Source: Theristus sp. LFF4_11 (taxonomy: Eukaryota; Nematoda; Chromadorea; Monhysterida; Xyalidae). From it: a stretch of DNA of 62,387 nt. Position 1 is the first letter of the stretch. The number at the start of each line of letters is the position of its first letter. Position numbers and translations under genes: made by a program. The DNA lies in contig JASANC010003099.1 of NCBI GenBank assembly GCA_030248135.1, forward strand, positions 1 to 62,387, in the 5' to 3' direction. The notes below the pieces were generated by a model that had not been told where the DNA came from, searched no databases, and saw only the letters and a program-made list of their open reading frames with translations. Shown piece after piece: positions 24,600 to 36,134 of the stretch.

Positions 24600-24905
24600 A
24601 CGTACTATCGCAGCCCAGGAGATCGCGGCGTGGACTATTGCGGCCGAAGCATCGCGGCCTAAAGGATCGCGGCTTGAGCGATCTCGGCCTGAACGATCGG
24701 TCTCCATTCACGTTTTTTTTCACCGACCAAAGTATCGAAAATTTGAACGGTACGGTCACGGTACGGTACGGTAAACCGAAAAGGCCGCGATTGTCCCAGG
24801 TCGCGATCGTCCCAGGCCGCAATCGTCCCCGGCCGCGATCTTTCAGGCGCCGATGCTTCGACCGCGATCTAATGGGCCGCGATCTAATGGGACGCGATCG
24901 AACGG
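24600..24905. repeat. Degenerate GATC-rich minisatellite
   Basis: Repeated units of about 12-18 bp such as CGCGATC, ATCGCGGCC, CGATCGTCCCAGG and TGGGCCGCGATCTAA, in both orientations around a centre at about 24720-24780 that itself has CGGTACGGT repeats. Open frames on both strands (RSRPIRSRP-like) are by-products of the repeat. Confidence 0.55.
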
Positions 24906-26144
24906 ACGCCATTCTTCAGTTGAGTGGAGCTGTGCAAAGGAAGAAAGCTGGAAATTTTGTGTTTGACCAAACAAAGTAAACTGAAGACATGTTGAAATTT
25001 TTATCAGTTCACTTACTGTTTTGATGCGACAGTCTGTTTTGAGAGGCGTCTGTTTGTAGGTGTTGTTTTCGTGTTTTGGTTTCTGCGTCACCACGTGCCG
25101 TTTCGTATGCTGTTCATGCATCCTTGATACCAATGCATAAATACCTAGATCTTTGCTGTTGAAAAAGTTATCGATATAATTGTGCACGTTCAGTCAATAA
25201 GGTTCAGAAATAAATCTCACAAATTGAGCTCTTACAAACTGTTCATCTGTTTTTTCCTTGGCATGAGGTTGACGCCGCTTCCGCCGAACGCAGCTCGTAG
25301 ATCCAGAGGACACGAGCAGGAGCAAAGACTGGATGCAAAATCACCTCTGTTTCCTAGCATTTATGTTTAAAGTCTCCCAAGCATTTATGTTTAAAAATCA
25401 ATTGTAAATCTAATACGGTTTTAAACTAAACAGTTTTCCGAGCAAGAAAGTTTCAAATTTGGTTTTGCAAAACAGGCGAGATTGCAAAACCGTGTTTCCT
25501 GCTCGTGTTCTTCATTTCGTCGAATTGTTACGGATGTTTATTGCGGATCTAATTTTTTTGTAATTTTATTTAAGTTTCAAATCGCAATTGCAATAAAGTT
25601 TATCTACAGGCGATAACTTACTTCAAAACCGATGAAGGCTGCAAATGATCACATCACACAACCACCAACGCGACGCAGTGGACGCCAACCGCAATGCCAC
25701 TTGATTAAACGTGGTGGATGATGATGACATTGATGATCTCAAGCAATAGACGCAAAATGTTTGCTGCAGAAAGACGAAAACGAATGAACCACTTGGAATG
25801 ACAGCAGAGATCGTTTGAACGCTGGCTTTATAGCGCTTTTCTCTAATTAAAATTTTTAACTTCAAAACAGCCCCATTTAATAAAGGCCAAAACAGAATTT
25901 GCCCAGGTGGACAAACGACCGTGGACAATTAAGACACTACAAGTTGTTTGGAGTTTTCGTTGACCTAATTAATGTGACGTCCTTTGCAGTACAGGTGAAC
26001 CAAAAAAAGAATGCTCTCACTGACTTGTGCTGAGAGGGGAGGGAGCTTCATGGCTAAAAATTTGGAACACAGAGAGGTTTTTCTGACATTAATTTTTTGG
26101 TTTGTACATGTTTCAGTTTTTTACTTTGTAATTTTCGAAAAATA

Positions 26145-26450
26145 CCGTATTACCCCCATTAAACCCCCCCCCCCCCCACCAGGGCTGGTTGCAGTGAAAA
26201 TGATAAAATTGTGCTACCAAAGAGCCCAAATGGATGAGTTAATGGTAATTTCATTACAAAAGGCTGTTATAAAAGGAAATTTCTATGTAGAGTAGAAGTT
26301 TCTGCGACTTACTTGCCTGCCATGCAAGGTATTTTTGCTATTTTTCAGTAAACCCCACCCCTAGAATTTGTTTGTAAATAACCCCCCCCCCCACCCCTAA
26401 AAGTCGCTGACGTATTAATCCCCCATGGGGGTTTATTGGAGGTAATACGG
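26145..26450. mobile_element. MITE with CCGTATTACC ends
   Basis: Left TA-CCGTATTACCCCCATTAAA and right TTTATTGGAGGTAATACGG-TA are inverted repeats flanked by TA. Poly-C runs follow the left end and recur internally. Fits a Tc1/mariner-type MITE. Confidence 0.6.
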
Positions 26451-26604
26451 TATCATTTTTTTAAATAATATTTGAAACACGCCCAGTTTTTTGACACAAA
26501 AAATGTTCATCGATAATCTCACTGTTTATCATTGCTCATCAACGCTCATATAATCATCTAGATTCTTGTCAGACGAACATCATCTCACTCAGCACGAGCC
26601 AGTG

Positions 26605-26686
26605 ATAGCATTTTGATGTTGGAATTGTTTTGGCTCACCCTGTACTAGCATTTTGATGTTGGAATTGTTTTGGTCCACCCTGTACA
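26605..26686. repeat. Two-copy direct repeat of about 38 bp
   Basis: The phrase TAGCATTTTGATGTTGGAAT followed by TGTTTTGG and CACCCTGTAC occurs twice in direct succession. Confidence 0.6.
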
Positions 26687-27482
26687 TATCTCAAGTGTAA
26701 ATTCATCAATTTCTGGTTTCGTCCAAACAAGAGGGAAGGCGTGGCATTGATTTCGCGTGGTGGTTGGCTAAATCAAAGGTGTTTTTGAAATTGGATAAAA
26801 TAGCAATCGGTTTGTAAATTGTTGCACATTATATTATTGAACTTTGTTTTTTCTTTGCATTCTGTTTTGTTACTCCATTTAGAATTTAGAATTTAGAACG
26901 GAAAAATGTAGAGGGACAGCATGCAAGATGCAACACCACATTTCCAAAAAAACTCTGGAGATGTCGAGCAAACAAAAGCAGACAGATTCGTGGTTATCAA
27001 AATAGACAAAAACTTCGTTAAGTGTCATGTCTGAGGTGTGCGTTTTATAGTTTGAAAATGTGGGGTTGTTCAGTTTTTTTAAGAATTTGGTTTTCTGTTG
27101 TGTCACTAACCGCTACCGAAGTAAGCGTAAGCATGTTGACAATTGTTCCAACCATTTTGTAAGGTGACACAACATTTATCGTACACTAATCGAAGATTGC
27201 CTGCCACCGCCAAGAGGCGAGCATGCATCTTGCATTCTCAATCAGTCCAACAAAATGCATCAGAAGAGTTGTTCAGAATAGACAAAAATTACAAGCGAAG
27301 CCATTGACGTTTCTGTTTTCCAAGTTTATGAGCTCACGATGGATAAGAAATATTGTGCAATCGTTTTTGTTGGGCTTCTTATCTGCGTAGTTTGCTGCGG
27401 ACGCACATTGAATGAAAGCACACAACATATTGGCATTTCTGAGGATTCCGTCCACACATGAAAGTTAAGCACAACGTTACGC

Positions 27483-30400
27483 ATGAAAACAACAATAACT
27501 TCGGCTGTTTCTAACGCCGGTGTTGCGCGTTTGCCGTTTCAATCCATATCCTACAATCACAACATGACCCCGCCGTTAGTTGCGCTGTTGTACGCCGCAG
27601 TCGGCACGATCGGCATCACAGCAAACTGCCTGATTTTCGTGGTGGTCGCGCGCAATCGCGCCGTTGAGCCGGAGCCGTTCGGGCGTCCGTTTTTCAGGCT
27701 CGTCTCGAACGTCGCGTTGACGGACATCGTTGTACTGGTGACGTTCGTCGTCGTGCCCGTGCCGTACATTGCGATGCAGCGCGACCTGTCTGACGTTTAC
27801 ACGAGCGTCGTCGCGAATCTGTGTGAGTTTGAACAAACGTGTGTCAAGTTTTTGGTTACGGCACACTGGTTTTCGAATTTGCCGCTGAGACTAAACGGTC
27901 ATTCGAGTGGCACTTCCTGCTACCATTCGCTTTTTACTGCCATTTTTACAGTGTGTCGAATGAGGCAATAACAACGTCGTTGTTAAAGTCTCAGCCTAAT
28001 GATGGGGACAGTCTGTAAAAGACAGTAATGTTGCACAGTCGTATATGTACGTATGTACACGTGTACGGTATGGCCGGTTAAACATGGCAGCTTTTTTCAG
28101 GGTGCAAGGAGCGCGCGAATTTTGAATGAAAGAAAAAAGACGTTCAGAAGCTGAATTGTGTGCCAAATTTGATGCGTTTTTTAAAAAAACTAATGGATTC
28201 TGTTCATTCTTTATCCCTTGTACACATGATTGGGAATAACGTTGGCTTTTTTGAAAAAGACAACTCCTAGTCTGCGGCTGATCCCGCCTTGATGGACTGC
28301 CTTATTTATTCGGCCATACTGTACGGTATGGCCGATTAAACATGGCAGCTTTTTTCAGGGTTCAAGGAGCGCGCGAATTTTGAATGTCAGAAAAAAGACG
28401 TTCAGAAACCAAATTGTGTGCCAAATTTGATGCGTTTTTTTAAACTAACTGATTATCCGCGCTATTCTGTTCATTCTTTTTCCGTTGCACACATGACTGG
28501 GAATTATGTTCGCATTTTTGAAAAAGACAACTCCTAGTCTGCGCCTGATCCCGCCTTGATGGACTGCCTCATTTAGTCGGTCATACTGTATCGTGTGTGT
28601 GATAACATTAGTAACTGTGTCTTCAGTCTATTATTGTGTGAATGTTTTACTTTTAATTTTTTTAACATAACAGCGACTGTGGCATTCAACGCTCTGGTGC
28701 TGCAAATGCTGCTGCTCTCATTCAATCGTTTCTGCACCGTGTTGGCCGGACTGAAAACAACCGTGAATGAGTATCGTTTTGTTCGTTGCTGCATTGAGCA
28801 TGCTGGTAGCACCTGGATTCAGTTTGGTAAGCTTGGCTGCAGAAAACAATGTTGGTTAGAAAAAAACAATCTATCGATCATACACAGAATCATTGAACAT
28901 TGAATTTTTGGAACTCACGTCTCACTGTAACCTATGATCTTTTATTTTGGTCCCGCAACTCAATGCGCGAGGTACAGTTTCATGGATGACGAAGGAATTC
29001 AAAACTGGCAAAGTGATCCGAGTCCCCCACATAGGGCCGAGTCACTTAGCTGACTTTGAATTGCCACGTAAAGATTGAAACTTATTTTTCTTTTTACGTA
29101 TGCACACGCATTCAGTCGCAGAACTTAAAAAATTGACAATACAATTGTAGTCATGCTCATGACACAGACTTTTACAGGCGCCTGGATGCTTGCGGCCTTG
29201 GCGGTTGTTTCCTTGGAGCTGATAGATGGATGTGAAATTGTGAGTTATGAATGACAAGCGTTTAAATGTTTTTTCAATTGCAACTGACATTTTTAAAAAC
29301 ATTTCAGACGTTCACGCACACTCAGCCGACCTATGTCTTTACCTGTGAAGGCGAGACAGGCTACTTCTACCAACTGTTTGCTTATTTCCATTACTTAGTA
29401 CCGGTCGTCATTTTCACGCTGTTAGTCAAAAAGATTATTTCAAATTAGATTATTATTTTTTTAAAGAAAATGCAGAATTTAGCATAAGTTGAAAAATGGA
29501 GGCTAAAAGAGTAGTTATCCAAGTACGGAATGACCGAGTAAACATGGCAACTTTTTTTCAGGGTGCAAGGAGCGCGCGAAATTTGAATGAAAAAAAAGAC
29601 GTTCAGAAACCAAATTGAACGCGTTTTTTAGACTTATGGATTCTTCGTGCTATTCTGTTCATTCTTGCTCCCTTGAACACATGATTAGAGGTTATGTTAG
29701 CATTTTTGAAAAAGACAACTCCTAGTCTGCGACTGATCCCTCCTTGACGGGCTGCCTTATTTATTCGGCCATACTGTACAATCCATTGTTGAAGCTACCT
29801 GATCCTGTACGTGTTGCTGATGAAGTTTCGCAATCGTATCGAGACCGATGGGAAACAGCTGACAAGCGAGGTTGGCGACTCAAATGACGTTGTAGCAAAC
29901 AAATAAGCAGCACAAACGTACAGTATGGTTTGCATTTGAGGCCCGAGTTGGAATTGAGAGGACGCTGGCGCTTCAAGCTCCAAGAATGGCGCTTTATACA
30001 AACAAGTTTTCTAGCTGATTGGCTGCGATTGGCAACTTTGACGCATATTGTCAGACACACATTGTAACACTTTGTTCGAACTCTGTTTAAGGGTAACCAA
30101 CCAATTATGATTCTTCTCATTCAACATCAAGTGCTTGCGAGCAATTTTAGTTTGAAAATTCAAAACAAAGCGTGTGTCAAAACATAAACCCAACAATCAG
30201 CCACCTTTACGGTGGTTGAAAGCGTGCGGGCGGCGGGAAAGGTGTGGAAAAAAACCAAAGCGCAGCAATACCACCGCAGGAGGAGCAGCGGCGTCGGCGT
30301 GCGCAGCGTGAGCGCAGTCTGATGTTGCAAGCAACGGTGATCAGCACCTGTTATCTGCTCAACTGCTACGCGTTCTACGAGTTCCCAAAGTTGCACAGCT

Positions 30401-30522
30401 GGATTGGCCCGGTGGCGACGGCGATGGCGTGCATACTGAACAGCTCCGTGAATCCGTTCATCTACTGGACGTTCAGTAGCATCGTACGACAGAAGACAAT
30501 GCAGTTGGTGCTCTGCAAATGA
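27483..30522 (+). CDS. Rhodopsin-like 7TM G-protein-coupled receptor
   Basis: Exons 27483-27822, 28674-28775, 29178-29239, 29308-29424, 30280-30522 give a 287-residue protein with consistent phases. TM1 contains GITANCLIFVVV (the usual GN of TM1 is AN here). TM2 contains LVSNVALTDIVVLVTF. TM3 ends LLSFNRFCTV, in place of DRY. TM4 contains AWMLAALAVV, TM5 FHYLVPVVIFTLL. A short basic loop EEQRRRRAQRER precedes TM6, and TM7 ends LNSSVNPFIYW, a clear NPxxY motif. The third intracellular loop is very short and the C-tail is about 15 residues. The layout resembles invertebrate orphan or chemosensory receptors; the ligand is unknown. A later ATG at 27564 (NMTPP) is an alternative start. Introns hold three copies of one MITE. 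The exon 2 donor (GTTTTG) is weak. Confidence 0.85.
28066..28321. mobile_element. GTATGGCCG-family MITE, copy 1
   Basis: Ends CGGTATGGCCGGTTAAACAT and TTTATTCGGCCATACTG, flanked by TA (28064-28065, 28322-28323). About 256 bp, in GPCR intron 1. No coding capacity. Confidence 0.75.
28324..28588. mobile_element. GTATGGCCG-family MITE, copy 2
   Basis: Starts directly after the TA that closes copy 1 and ends TCGGTCATACTG before TA. The body matches copy 1 closely (CAAGGAGCGCGCGAATTTTG; AAGACAACTCCTAGTCTGCG). Tandem head-to-tail arrangement sharing one TA. Confidence 0.75.
29526..29776. mobile_element. GTATGGCCG-family MITE, copy 3
   Basis: Starts CGGAATGACCGAGTAAACAT, ends TTATTCGGCCATACTG, flanked by TA. 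Lies in GPCR intron 4; same body as copies 1 and 2. Confidence 0.75.
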
Positions 30523-31010
30523 ACGACAACCCCCAAGAGATATAGCACTATTTTTATTGTTGGAGCTTGTGACTTTTCTGTTGTTTTTTGTGATACTTGC
30601 TCGTGTTTTTATAATAACTTTTGCTTGTGTGATCTGTAGAATCTGAATAATTTTATACTTCTAAACAGATACGGGAGCTTTTTTCAAACACGCGAAAAAA
30701 GGCAAAATTAATTCCAGAATTCTTCCATGCCAAAGTTTCATGCCAAGTCAAAATTTGTGCCCAATCCAAGAGCACAAATTTTAAAATTGCAGAAAAAACC
30801 AACGATTTTTGCATTTTTTTAAAATTTTGAATGGAAATGCCATGATTTGTGTACATTCTTAAAAGTGATTTTTTTGATTTCTGATCAGTGGTTGCTTGCA
30901 ATGGGTCGTTGTAGGTTCCTGATCCTAAGCCAAGCCTTTTTGATAAGGTGAAACTGATCAATTTTTTTAGTTTTTGCATTTTTTCTTTCCTGTGTTATAG
31001 GGCAGGGGCC
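30523..31010. other. Intergenic with a fragment of the 850-1310 repeat
   Basis: The 3' flank of the GPCR. Positions about 30885-30960 contain GGTTCCTGATCCTAAGCCAA and TTTTTGATAAGGTGAAACTG, also seen at about 970-1060. Nothing else recognised. Confidence 0.5.
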
Positions 31011-31497
31011 ACCGCCACCAGTACCGTGGGCCCAAAAAAAAGAGGCGGTATGGTGCCGTGGGGGGGGGGGGGTGCCGACCAAAAAGTGAGGGGGGTCCAA
31101 ACTATGGTAACGTGGAACCCCCCCCCCCAAGGGGGTCCCATGGGGGGTGCATTTTTTTCAAAATTTTCTTTGGTTGGGTCCACGTCCACCCCCCCACCCC
31201 CATGATATTTTTTCGCTTAAATTTTGAAGGAAGAACGCTAAATTTTGCTGCAAAATCTTTGAAATTACAATGAAGATGGTCAAGTAAGTTATCATATATT
31301 CAGCTTATTTTATGGACTTTATAGACAAAAAATCATGATTTTCTAAAAAAATTTTAGGGTGTGCAGAAAATTTTGGGGGGGGGTCTCCGCCAGACAAAAT
31401 TTCATGGGGGGTGTGGGGGGTGTCGGCCAAATTTTCGAGGGGGGTCCGATGGGGGGGGTTGCCTACTTTATTCAAAAAGCGTATATTATTTTAAAAG

Positions 31498-32271
31498 CTT
31501 ACTAGCCAATTGACCCGAGCGTATGTGGCTTAATCAATGCCAAGCCTTTTTGGTGAAGTGGCATTGACTTAGAAAGAAAAAACAGTAACGTTTACTGAAT
31601 AATAACCCTGAAGAAAATTTACCTTGTGCTGCCGTGAACTCGCCTACAATACAATATTTTTAATGTATTTAAATAAATAAAAAATGCGAAGTTTATGATT
31701 TTGCTATTTTTACCCGTTTACCCTAACCGAAGGCAAGCCTTTTTGTAAGTGAAGTAAAATTGGATAAAAAATATAAAAACTGACGTTTTTTTATTTACCC
31801 GTTTTAAAAAGCTAATGCTTTACCCGTTTACCTAAGCCAAGCCTTTTTTGTAAAGTGAAAATGCGAAGTTTATGATTTTGCTATTTTTTTCCCGTTCACC
31901 CTAACCTAAGTCAAGCCTTTTTGTGTGTAAAGTAAGATTGAATAAAAACATAAAAATTAACGTTTTTTCAATTACCCGCTTTAAAAAGCTAATGCTTTTT
32001 TACCCGTTTACCTAAGCCAAGCCTTTTTTGCAAAGTGAAAATGCGAAGTTTATGATTTGCTATTTTACCCGTTCACCCTAACCTAAGTCAAGCCTTTTTG
32101 TAAGTTAAGTAAGATTGAATAAAAAATACAAAAACTAATGTTTTTTCATTAAAAAATACCCGTTTTAAATAGCTAATGCTTCTTTTACCCGGTTACGCTA
32201 ACATAAGCCAAGCCTTTTTTCTAAAGTGAAAATGAATAGAAGAAACAAAAATTTGTGATGTGCCCCCCACC
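31498..32271. repeat. Fragment of the GACCCGAGCG interspersed repeat
   Basis: Starts TTACTAGCCAATTGACCCGA exactly like 39363. It continues with the internal motif AAGCCAAGCCTTTTTTGTAAA repeated with spacing near 180 bp, then is cut off by the hAT-like element at 32272. Confidence 0.65.
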
Positions 32272-33287
32272 TAGGGTTAGGGGCTTTGAAAAAATTTTTT
32301 TTTAAATTTTTTTCGTTTTTTTTTAATTTGGGTTTTTTTTCAAACTTAAAAAAATTTGAAAAATTTTTCTTCTACTTTGCTCTGAAAATTCGATTTATGG
32401 CATAATTTTTTGAAAGTTCAAACCAAATTTTCTTCCCAACTTCTTTGTGTGCTTAGGTAAATGTCATTATTTGGTCATTTTGACCGACGTACTCCATGTT
32501 TTTCGATTTGGATGACGTCTAGAGTCAATTTTTAGCGTTGAAATGACTTAACTGAATTGAAATATTGTTTCATCGTTTTCTTGCAACTTAGAACATGTTT
32601 TTCAGTCGGTAGGCCATGAGATGAACATGATATTTTGTTGATTGGCGTTTGTTATAGGCCTACAATGGAGTTGTGCGATATATTGTTAAACAATTGGAGC
32701 GGAGATGTTTGTTAATACCACATCACACGACCGGTTTTCAGATACCCGATAACATGGCCACATGTTAAAACTTGCGTGCTGAGCTAAACTAACGTGTTAA
32801 ACTTGCGTCTGTCAGTTGCCCGCAACGTGATCGCGAAATCATGGTACGTGTTTTCGATACGATGATTTGAAGAGTGGGCTCTCGCCATGTGGCAGATAGC
32901 ATAGCTGGTTGAACCTGAAAGTAAGTGTCTTGGGGGGGGCGACCGGGTCGACAGGGGTTGCCGACTTAGCTACAGCAAACAGGAATTTTTGAGAACAGTC
33001 AAATTTTGGTAATTTTCTAAAGAGGAACAACTAAGAACGGTTCAATATTCAAGTACACGTCAAAAATTGTCCTGTTTTACTGTTCAAAATGCAACTTTCC
33101 CTCTATGAAATGGACATAATTTCAATAAAACACGATTTTCGCTCTTATAGTTTTCCGGATCGTTTTGAAAATAGTCTAGATGAACTCAGCTCAACGAGAC
33201 GCTTCGAACGAACCTAACTTGTAAGAAAAAAAATTTTTTTATTTTTTTTTAATTTAAAAAAATTCGGATTTTTTTCCCCTAACCCTA
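32272..33287. mobile_element. hAT-like non-autonomous element, copy 2 (inverted)
   Basis: TAGGGTTAGGGG to CCCCTAACCCTA, in the opposite orientation to copy 1. Perfect 8-bp duplication CCCCCACC (32264-32271 and 33288-33295). 1016 bp. Confidence 0.85.
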
Positions 33288-33295
33288 CCCCCACC

Positions 33296-33775
33296 TAGAG
33301 ATGTAACGGTCAAAAAAAATTATTTTTATTTTTTTAAAGTAAAAAAATGAGCATTTTTTATTTTTTTGTTAAAAATTTTTGAAATTTTTTCTTTAATGTG
33401 CCCTGAAAATGCCGTTTTTGGCATAATTTTTCGAAAACTCGCGCATTGAAGTACTTGAGCGTCGCAAAGGCTAGTTCAACAAATTCCGATGCCGCTAAGG
33501 TGAGATAGAAGCAGAGAACTCACATTTATGCATTGTTTTTCAGGATCTCGAAAGGTCGAAATTGCACTGTCTGCCACTGCAAGCGTAACTTCGTTGGTTG
33601 CTCGTTGCTGTTTCGCCTCGTGTCGTCAGCATGATCACACCGGTTTGTTGTTGAACTTGTTTCCGTGTTATTTGAGGTGAATTGAGAGGCAAAACACGAG
33701 ACGTGATGTCGCCGGTGGGAAAATGGGGTCGCCGAAACCAAGTCTGAAATTTTCACCCTCCCAGTACCGTGAGCG
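33296..33775. mobile_element. TAGAGATGT element, truncated copy
   Basis: Starts TAGAGATGTAACGGTC directly after the duplication of hAT copy 2 and matches 1-590 with an internal deletion of about 110 bp (the 200-260 region is missing). It stops at ACCCTCCCAGTACCGTGAGC without its own right end. Confidence 0.65.
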
Positions 33776-33796
33776 AGGGGGGGTGGGGGGTACACC

Positions 33797-34816
33797 TAGG
33801 GTTAAGGAAAAAAAAATCCGGATTTTTTTTTAAATTAAAAAAAAATTAAAAAAAAAATTTTTTTTTACAAGTTAAGTTCGTTTGAAGCGTCTCGTCGAGC
33901 TGAGTTCATCTAGATTATTTTCAGAACAATCCGGGAAACTATAAGAGCGAAAATCGTGTTTTATTGAAATTATGTCCATTTCATAGAGAGAAAGTTGCAT
34001 TTTCAACAGTAAAACACGGCAATTTTTCACGTGTACTTGAATATTGAACCGTTCTTAGTGGTTCCTCTTTAGAAAATTACCAAAATTTGACTGTGTACAA
34101 AAATTCCTGTTTGCTGTAGCTAAGTCGGCAACCCCTGTCGACCCGGTCGCCCCCCCCCAAGACACTTACTTTCAGGTTCAACCAGCTATGCTATCTGCCA
34201 CATGGCGAGAGCCCACTCTTCAAATCATCGTATCGAAAACACGTACCATGATTTCGCGATCACGTTGCGGGCAACTGACAGACGCAAGTTTAACACGTTA
34301 GTTTAGCTCAGCACGCAAGTTTTAACATGTGGCCATGTTATCGGGTATCTGAAAAACGGTCGTGTGATGTGGTATTAACCAACATCTCCGCTCAAATTGT
34401 TTAACAATATATCGCACAACTCCATTGTAGACCTATAACATACGCCAATCAACAAGATATCATGTTCATCTCATGGCCTACCGACTGAAAAACATGTTCT
34501 AAGTTGCAAGAAAACGATTTCTGAAACGATATTTCAATTCAGTTAAGTCATTTCAACGCTAAAAATGACTCTAGAAGTCATCCAAATCGAAAAACATGGA
34601 GTACGTCGGTCAAAATGACCAAATAATGACATTTACCTAAGCACACAAAGTTGGGAAGAAAATTTGGTTTGAACTTTCAAAAAATTATGCCATAAATCGA
34701 ATTTTCAGAGCAAAGTAGAAGAAAAATTTTTCAAATTTTTTTTTTTAAGTTTGAAAAAAAAATCCAAATTTAAGAAAAAACGAAAAAAAATTTTTTTTTC
34801 AAAGCCCCTAACCCTA
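33797..34816. mobile_element. hAT-like non-autonomous element, copy 3
   Basis: TAGGGTTAAGG (one change from the consensus end) to CCCCTAACCCTA, flanked by the perfect duplication GGTACACC (33789-33796 and 34817-34824). 1020 bp, same orientation as copy 1. Confidence 0.85.
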
Positions 34817-34824
34817 GGTACACC

Positions 34825-35930
34825 CCCCAGAGCACCAGAGACCGTCGGGTGGGGGGGGGTGGGGCTGGGGGCACCGTGCCACCCCCCCTAAAACCGGGCA
34901 CCCCCCCCCCCCCATCGGACCCCCCCTCGAAAATTTGGCCGACACCCCCCCACACCCCCCATAAAATTTTGTCTGGCGGAGACCCTCCCCCCCCCCCCCC
35001 CAAAATTTGTCCAACCTATGGTAACGTGGGACCCCCCATGGGGGTCCCATGGGGGGGGGGTGCGTTTTTTCAATATTTTCTGTGGGGGGTCCCCCCCCCC
35101 CCCTCCCACCAGTACCGTGGGCGAGGGGGGTGGGGTACACCCCCCCCCCCAGAGCACCAGAGACCGTCGGGGGGGGGGGGGTGGGGGGGCACCGTGCCAC
35201 CTTCCCTGAAAACGGGCACCCCCCCCCCACCGGACCCCCCCCCTCGAAAATTTGGCCGACACCCCCCCACACCCCCCATGAAATTTTGTCTGGCGGAGAC
35301 CCCCCCCCCCCCAAATTTTCCGTACACCCTAAAATTTTTTTCGAAAATCATGATTTTTTGTCTATAAAGTCCATAATATAAGCTGAATATATGATAACTT
35401 GACCATCTTCATTGTAATTTCAACGATTTTGCAGCAAAATTTACCGTTTTTTCTTCGTTTACCCCCCCTTCGAAAATTGTTTTGGGCCCACGGTACTGCC
35501 CTGCCCCCCACCCCCCATGATAATTTTTCGCTTAAATTTTGAAGGAAAAACGCTAAATTTTGCTGCAAAATCGTTGAAATTACAATGAAGATGGTCAAGT
35601 AAACATATATTCAGCGTATATTATGGACTTTATAGAAAAAAAAATCATTATTTGCGTAAAATTTTTTTGGGCGTACGGAAAATTTTGGGGGGGGGGGTCT
35701 CCGCCAGACAAAATTTCATGGGGGGTGTGGGGGGGGGGGGTGTCGGCCAAATTTTCGAGGGGGGGTCCGATGGGGGGGGTGCCCGGTTTTTAGGGGGGGG
35801 GGGGTGGCACGGTGCCCCCCCCCCCCACCCCCCACCCGACGGTCTTTGGTGCTCTGGGGGGGGGGGTGTACCCCCCCCCCCCCCCCCCCCTCGCCCACGG
35901 TACTGCCCCACCACCCCCCCCGCCCACGGT
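34825..35930. repeat. Poly-C/poly-G arrays inside the composite element
   Basis: Alternating C- and G-runs with the recurring words CACCAGAGACCGTCGGG, AAAATTTGGCCGACACCCCC and AAATTTTGTCTGGCGGAGAC, in both orientations, around an A/T-rich core (35320-35640) with ATCATGATTTTTTGTCTATA. Confidence 0.65.
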
Positions 35931-35942
35931 ACTGACCGCCAC

Positions 35943-36134
35943 TGCCCACACATGCACCTGTTTTAATAATGATGCATTTGCCATATTCTAACTCAGCGCG
36001 ATTCGAATGCACCTATTTTTGTCGACCATCGGATTTTCCTCCGGCATTTTGATTTTTTTTAATTAAAAAAATTTAACAGATTTTTTAATTGAAAAAAATC
36101 GGGATTTTTATTTTTTTCGAACCTTAGCCAGGAA
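35943..36134. other. Unique spacer between the two CAGTACCG insertions
   Basis: About 190 bp of ordinary sequence bounded by the target duplications of two separate insertions. No gene seen. Rejoined across both insertions it is the original upstream flank of the chitin-binding gene. Confidence 0.5.

Larger units (their letters stand above)
23173..27482. other. Intergenic, repeat-rich, no recognised gene
   Basis: Contains A-rich sequence (24000-24130), poly-G runs (24310-24430), a GATC-rich minisatellite (24600-24905), a TA-flanked MITE (26145-26450) and a short direct duplication near 26600-26690. A minus-strand frame at 23356-23649 contains DEIKLFVDVQVPHANSSMHI and may be coding, but no domain or flanking exon was identified. 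Confidence 0.45.
31019..35934. mobile_element. Composite CAGTACCG element, 4.9 kb, with nested insertions
   Basis: Begins CAGTACCGTGGGCCC and ends CGCCCACGGTACTG, inverse ends, flanked by the perfect 8-bp duplication ACCGCCAC (31011-31018 and 35935-35942). Inside are poly-G/poly-C segments with recurring words (TCTCCGCCAGACAAAATTTC, TCGGCCAAATTTTCGAGG), a fragment of the GACCCGAGCG repeat, two hAT-like elements and a TAGAGATGT fragment. Further internal CAGTACCG-type ends (about 33767, 35108, 35490, 35904) suggest several copies piled up or joined. No transposase is visible; long frames here are homopolymer artefacts. Confidence 0.65.

Noticed and set aside
24559..24979. Arg-rich open frames on both strands
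   Set aside because: They follow the GATC minisatellite period and appear on both strands equally; no coding evidence.
34814..35367. Long Gly/Pro-rich open frames on both strands (up to 172 codons)
   Set aside because: They are translations of poly-G/poly-C blocks inside transposon repeats, open on both strands and in several frames, with no domain, splice context or sensible composition.
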